Under the pieces are notes generated by a model, which worked only from the letters and a program-made list of their open reading frames with translations, was not told the origin of the DNA and made no database searches. A stretch of DNA of 7,468 bases from Candidatus Omnitrophota bacterium (GTDB lineage Bacteria; Omnitrophota; Gorgyraeia; Gygaellales; Profunditerraquicolaceae), in assembly GCA_028717985.1 (NCBI GenBank), contig JAQUMS010000049.1:1-7468 (forward strand). Direction: 5' to 3'. Each line of letters begins with the position of its first letter. The stretch's first letter is position 1. Position numbers and translations under genes: made by a program. Below are positions 1 through 6,000 of the stretch, piece after piece.

Positions 1-3000
1 ATTCACTGTGGACTTTAATGCAGGCGTATAAGAACAATACTGAAGCCGCGGGTATCGCGGATCAGAACCTTCCGAAATTATACATCGATGTCCGCCACAG
101 CATACCTACAAAAGGCGAACAGGAATATATTTATTACGGGAATGAATATTATCTTTCTTTTGCTTCCGAAAAACCGCTTGCCATGGCGAATAAAACCGAC
201 AACAGATTTATGAAAGTCTGGTATTTCGATTATACCGGCGGAGAAAACAAGCTTGTTAACGGGAAAGCGTATACCTATAAATTGCATGAATTGTCCGCCA
301 ATTCGACTGTTGAAACAATCAGATATTTTAACGGGACTACGGAAGTCGACAATGAAACCGCCGTTATCGCGGCTACGCCGGCAGATGGCTGGTCACAGAA
401 AAATATGTATGCTGGTATTAATAATAACCTGAATTATTATTCCGATGTTATTATCTCCAGGGATTTCTTAACCGTTCTGCCTGATTTCGCGTACCTGAAT
501 ATCAACGCGGTAAAAGAATTCGAAGATAGATCGTTCAGCGACGGCAACGGTAATTATATTGATTTTGAAACCGGCAACGTCCTCTTTAAGCGGGATAATT
601 TTATTTTGGCAAAAGGCTATAAAGAAGACCAGCATTCGTTTAATTATACCAAAGTTGTATTTTTTGATTACAGGGAGGGCGTAACGCCGAATGGGACCGC
701 GTATACGTATGTCGGGCACGAAGTAAACGGGCATAAACTTGAATTATATTACGATGAGTTCGGCAAGCAATTAAATGAGACTACTGAAGTGAATGATTCT
801 GTGGTGAATATTCCGGCCAAAGAAATGTCGGTTAAAGAGATCAAGAAAATCATCCTTGAGCATCCGGCCTGGTATAAGAACGTTGAGAACGTGCAAAAGT
901 CTATCGATGACGCCATTCTTGAGGATCAGGTGAGAAAATCACGGGAAGCTGAATTGAAGAGATGGCATGATGAAAGAATTAAAGTTCTTGAATCCCAGGA
1001 AATTATTAGTACAGATTCTTTGGTTGCCTATACCAAAATGACCGGCAGGGAATACGCCGCCCGGGATGCTATTTATCGCACCGCGGAACAGGTTGAAAAT
1101 AGGAATAAGGCCATCAATAGTCTTGTCGGTATGCTGAGCCTGAACAATCACGTGAGCAGAAAAGAATTTGAACGCGGCGTTGACCAGCTCGAATTACAAT
1201 ACGGATTGAATTCCAATGAACTTGATGATGTAGTCAGCTTTGTGGAGAGGAATTTCGTGGATGACGTGCATTACAGCGACAGCCTGGGAAGAAATCTGTT
1301 GACCTTCAGAAAAGAATTGGATTCAAACACCTTGTTGAATATCATTGCCGATAATGAAGACACATACGGAGTCAGCCTGAAATCATGGAGAACGTATCTT
1401 AAAGAAAATTCAGGAGTCCAGCCGACAACCGTGATGAATAAGATTGATTCTGAATTGTCCAATCCCAACGGATACTTAAGTTCTTCTTACGCCGGATTAT
1501 TCGGCACGGCTATACGCGACGGCCATAATGAACCTATGTTGAACGCGGCGGTGCAGGCGGCGTTATTGAACAAGGAACTTAAAGCCCAGAATAAGACGTC
1601 CGATGACCTGTATGTCGGTGTTCTCTTCAACTTCAGTGAACAGAACGGTGTGATCCGCTATTCACGTCCGATGAACGCGGTACTGATCCACGATTCGAAT
1701 AAAAACGGCCTCATCGAACAGGGCGAAATCACTTCATTAAATACCGAAAGACAGGAAGGCGATGATTATTTGAAATTCGACCTGAGCAAATATAATTCTA
1801 TTTCTTTCTTTGACGTCAATGCAACCGAAATGAAGCTTGAACCCGTTAATGCCTTAAATGCTTCTTTGCCGGGCATAGCTACAGTAAAATCAATAGAAGG
1901 GAATATGAAAGACGGTGTCCTGTGGGATTTCAGAGATGATAAAGTCCAGGAATACGTGAAGGTCGGCGACAACGAGTATAATGTCGAAGATTCAATTGCG
2001 GAAGTATCTACTCTTCCCGGCGGCGACATGTCACGCGTGGTATTTAAGGATGGAAGCGTTGTCATCAGCAACGCGAACACTTCAATTCAGGTTCGTAATG
2101 CCGCCGGAGATTATACTGAAATCTCCAGAATGGGCGATGGCCTGTCCGCGAAATACCAGCATGATATTACATCGGGCCTTTGGGAATTCCAGCAGTATGA
2201 CTTCAGGGATCCCAGCACTATTTTCTATAATAATCAGATTGTTGATAAAAATATAAGTATGGCTCGTCAGACAGCCGCGTATGTGGTTCATATTACAAGA
2301 GGCGCCGGCAGTAATATTTCCAACTGGAAATTCGAAGATGTTTATTATTCAAATGACGGTAAAGAAATCGCCAGGGATAATAAGAATCTTAGCTATTCTA
2401 ATTTGAAAGTCAATGCCGGAAACCTGAATAAAGAATCAGCCGCATACGTTATTGACGCGCGGTTCGGAAAGACAAGCCAGGGTGTTGTCACAACAGAAGG
2501 CTTCTTTATGCGCGGCGATATGCTTTCATCCGATGTGTATAATCAGACTGTCGCGGTCAATACCCGCTCCAACGGCGGCTATTACACCGCGTTAGTAAAA
2601 AGTCTCGACACTTTCTCCATTAACGAAATGACCAGCAGGCTTTCCGGCGGATACAGCGGTTCTAATATCTTAGGATTCCCCGGTGCGGCAGATGCCAGAG
2701 GTCCTCCAACCGATCTTTTCACCAAGAAACCCGTTACCGTTCCCACTCCCGGAGTGGTACAGGTTACTCCGGCGGAAAATGTTACTGAAACCACCAAGCC
2801 TGAGACCAATGTTACCGAAATCAAGAAACCGGAAGTTACTATTCCTGAAAATGTAACTGTTCAGCCTACACCTGTTGCTCCTGTTATTCCCGCGGAAAAT
2901 AAAACCACCACTCCTACTCCGGAAGTGGTACAGGTTGCTCCCGAAAATAAAACAACACCGGCTGTCGTTCCTGTGCCGGTTGTTCCTGTCCCTCCTGTAG

Positions 3001-6000
3001 TGCCGGTTGTGCCTGAAACGCCGGTCCAGGAAACAACTAAAGAAAATGTGTTGAGTATTAATGTTTCCAATCCTGTTTATAACTCCGGCGACGGTTGGGC
3101 TTCTGTTACGTTTAACCTTGATCAGCCGGTAGATGTTACTCCTTACAATATGCTGAGGCTTAATATTTCCGGTACTACCGACGGCCAGCAGATCATTGTG
3201 CAGATGCTTGATGTAAGCAAACCGACATCAAGCGATATGGGCGCAAGCAAGCCGGTTGTATTAAAATCCGGTGTTCAGACTATTGAAATACCGGTTTCCG
3301 AATTCAAATTTATTGACCTGAAGAAGATAGATAAGATCACTGTTCACTACGGTGAATCGGCGTGGGGTAAACAGTTAAATAACGGGGTATCCACTATAAC
3401 TATTCTTGGAATGGAATTCTTCATTAAAGACGGCGTCGCGGCCGTAACACCTGTTGCCGATGAATTCGAAAATGTTCCCGCGGCTGTGGTGAATGAACAA
3501 GCTGTTGCCTGGATGAAAGCGAACATGGGTTCTAAAGGTTTATTTATCAGCCATCCGAATCATCCGGAAGTCGGGAATTGGGGATTCACCTATGACCAGG
3601 CCCTGGGAGCTTTAGTTATGATGTCGTCCGGTGACAGAGCCTCCGCGGAAAAGATCCTTGATTTCTTCGCGTTCGAAGCAAAGAAAGGCCCTACAACCGG
3701 CTTGTATTATACCGGCTACGATGTGAATAATGGCAATCCTGTTGAATGGAATGAAATGGTTGGTCCTACCGCGTGGGTTGCTATAGCTATGGCCTGGTAT
3801 ACTGAAATGTATAACGATAACCGGTATCTTTCTACTATAGAAAATATCGCCGATTCCATGCTTGCGTTGAAGCAGGCTAACGGTGCCATTCCTGAAGGAA
3901 AAATCGCCGGCCAGGATTTAGGTAAGCGTGTTTACACAGAACATAATATTGACGTTTACGTTGTGACGAAATACCTGGCTGAAAAGACTTCTAATAATAA
4001 ATATGCGCAGGCGCGCGATGATATCGCGAACTGGATTGTTAACGATATGTATGACGGCAACCGTCTCTTCAGAGGGTTAAATGAAAACGGCGAAAGAGAT
4101 GATACGTTGAGTACCGATGTCCAGGCATGGGGCGCGTCTTCCAATATTCCGGGTTTAAATAAGAAGAACATGCTGGAAGCCGGTGAATATAATTCGAAAG
4201 TTACTGTTTCATATACAAAAGAAAACGAAGATCCCGTGAACGTTACAGGTTTTGCCTTCCAGTCAGCCCAGGAAATGATTACTCCCGAATGGACTGCGCA
4301 CAACGCATTGGGCTGGTTAACGGTTGATGTCCGCAGGCATAATTTCTACCTTAATGAAATGGAAAAGATGAGGACTATCGAAGGCGGATTGCCGTATGCG
4401 TCTTTATGCGATGCCGATACTCTCCAGGGATGGAAAACTCCGCCGGCGGCAGTCAAGGCTTCAGTCGCGGGCACCGCGTATGTGTACCTGGCGGAAAAGA
4501 AATTCGACCCGTTGAATATTACCGTGAAACAGCAAGCGCCTGTTGTCACCACTCCCACTCCGGAAGTGGTACAGGTTGCTCCTGTTCAAGAAGAAACCAA
4601 ACCGGTTGTTGTCCCTGAGGTTACCGCGCCGGCTGTTCCTACCGTTCCCACTCCCGGAGTGGGACAGGTTAAGACCCCGGTTGTAAACAAAACCATTACA
4701 GATATTAAAAAAGAATTTGCCGGCGTAAGTTTTGATTTTAGCGGTAAATTTATCACCCGGTTGAATGATTTGGTTAATCAGACGGATGTGAATTCAGCCG
4801 AAGTTACATACAACGCGATTAAAGAAGAAATCAAGACCGCGACAATCAATGACCAGTCTAAACAGAAATATTATACGACATTATCCGAAGTATATAGCGC
4901 GTATCAAAAAGGTATGGCTTCCACAGAAGCTTTTGATGCTTTGAAAGCCGATTGGGACGCACGTCTTATCCGCGCAAACGGCGGCAGTTATCGCGGCGAC
5001 TGGGCGGTCAACAAGATTTCCGATAACGAAAAAATCACTGAAGTAAAGCAATATGAAACATCTCATCCTGAAAATATCTGGTTTGTAAAATATGTTGACG
5101 GAATAATAGTCAATTATCTGTTTACCAGAAATTCACCCTGGATTTCATACTGGTATGGCCCTGAATCTCCGGATACAGCCGTTAATACCAGAAAATGGAT
5201 AGGATCGTTTACCGTTAATCCTAAACAAACGGTAGGTATTTTTACCGGATATGTGCCGTCTGATCTTGATGGTTTTGACTGGACGGGATATGTAACCGGT
5301 TATACAACCGCTGATACCGCCGCCAGAGAAGCGGTTGCTCCTTCTCAGGCGAAAGCGCAAGCACCGGTGCTTAAAGAAGGTAGCTTATTGATCAGCGATT
5401 TCGGCGGCAATGGTACTGATAATGTCGGCAGACTTTCTTCCGCACAGCCGATTGCTTCTCTTGACTTGTCACAGCAAACATATCATCGGCTCAAGAGCTA
5501 TAGTCATATTTCGTTTACCGCAAAGGGGGCAAAAGGCGGAGAAGTGGTAAAAATGCATGTGGTTGGTTCACGGTATGAATATACCGAAACATATACCCTT
5601 ACTTCCGGCTGGACTACGTTTACCTCGGAATTGTCCGGTGCCAAAAAGGATGAAAACGGCATTTCGGAGATCATGTCAATACGTTTTGACGATATCCAAT
5701 CGATAACCTTTACTCTTGCAAACGGAGAAAACGCACTGATTGATAACGCGGCGTTTATTAAAGACAGGTCATTCTTTGATGAACCTTCATCTACCGTACA
5801 GGACATATTCGGCGGGGCGCTTTTAATTAATCAACCGTATCCTAATGATAATACTCTTGATTATTTATTCAATAACCTTTGGACAGATACAGGAGCGGTT
5901 TCTCTGTTTACTCCGTCTAATATTAATGTCTCCGATGCGTATATTCCCTATAACGGAAAAATGATCTCACCTCGTGAATTCAAGGGTAAATGGTCTGATC

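Larger units (their letters stand above)
3..818 (+). other. Beta-rich N-terminal region of the fragment with a duplicated Tyr-rich motif
   Basis: Residues 1-272 alternate hydrophobic/aromatic and polar residues, rich in Tyr, Asn, Asp and Gly, as expected for stacked beta-strands. A motif of the form KVxxFDYxxG...NGxAYTYxxHE occurs twice, starting near bases 210 and 648 (residues 70 and 216). This points to repeating units of about 146 residues, of which the window may show the last two. The look recalls YD/RHS-like or other extracellular beta-repeat proteins, but I do not recognise a named family. A structural or surface role is inference. Confidence 0.6.
2724..3047 (+). other. Pro/Thr/Val-rich interdomain linker 1
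   Basis: Residues 908-1015 are dominated by Pro, Val, Thr, Glu and Lys and contain no predicted fold. The linker includes a PV-repeat stretch at residues 988-1004, five Asn-X-Thr sequences (Asn 926, 936, 950, 966 and 982) and one copy each of the A and B palindromic repeats. Such linkers typically tether carbohydrate-binding and catalytic modules in secreted glycosidases. It joins the beta-rich region to the first jelly-roll-like domain. Confidence 0.85.
4524..4688 (+). other. Pro/Val/Thr-rich interdomain linker 2
   Basis: Residues 1508-1562 have the same composition as linker 1 and share its TPTPEVVQVAP and VPTPG(V)QV sequences, through the B and A repeats in reversed order. The linker separates the glycosidase-like domain from a helical segment. 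It is shorter than linker 1 and lacks the cluster of Asn-X-Thr sequences. Confidence 0.85.

Noticed and set aside
18..20. First in-frame ATG as the gene start
   Set aside because: There is no good ribosome binding site before it and no signal peptide after it, while the frame is open back to base 3; an upstream start is more likely.
1981..2256. Plus-strand ORF of 91 codons in another frame
   Set aside because: It overlaps the long frame completely, and its composition is that of an out-of-frame translation.
2861..3070. Minus-strand Gly/Thr/Val-rich ORF opposite linker 1
   Set aside because: It is the antisense of the Pro/Val/Thr codons of linker 1; its repetitive composition follows directly from the plus-strand repeat, and it has no independent start signals.
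4646..4664. Palindrome as an intrinsic transcription terminator
   Set aside because: No run of T follows the hairpin, and it lies in the middle of an open reading frame.
2735..4670. A and B repeats as a CRISPR array or transposon ends
   Set aside because: There are only two copies of each, without regular spacers; there is no transposase, and the copies are in direct rather than inverted orientation.
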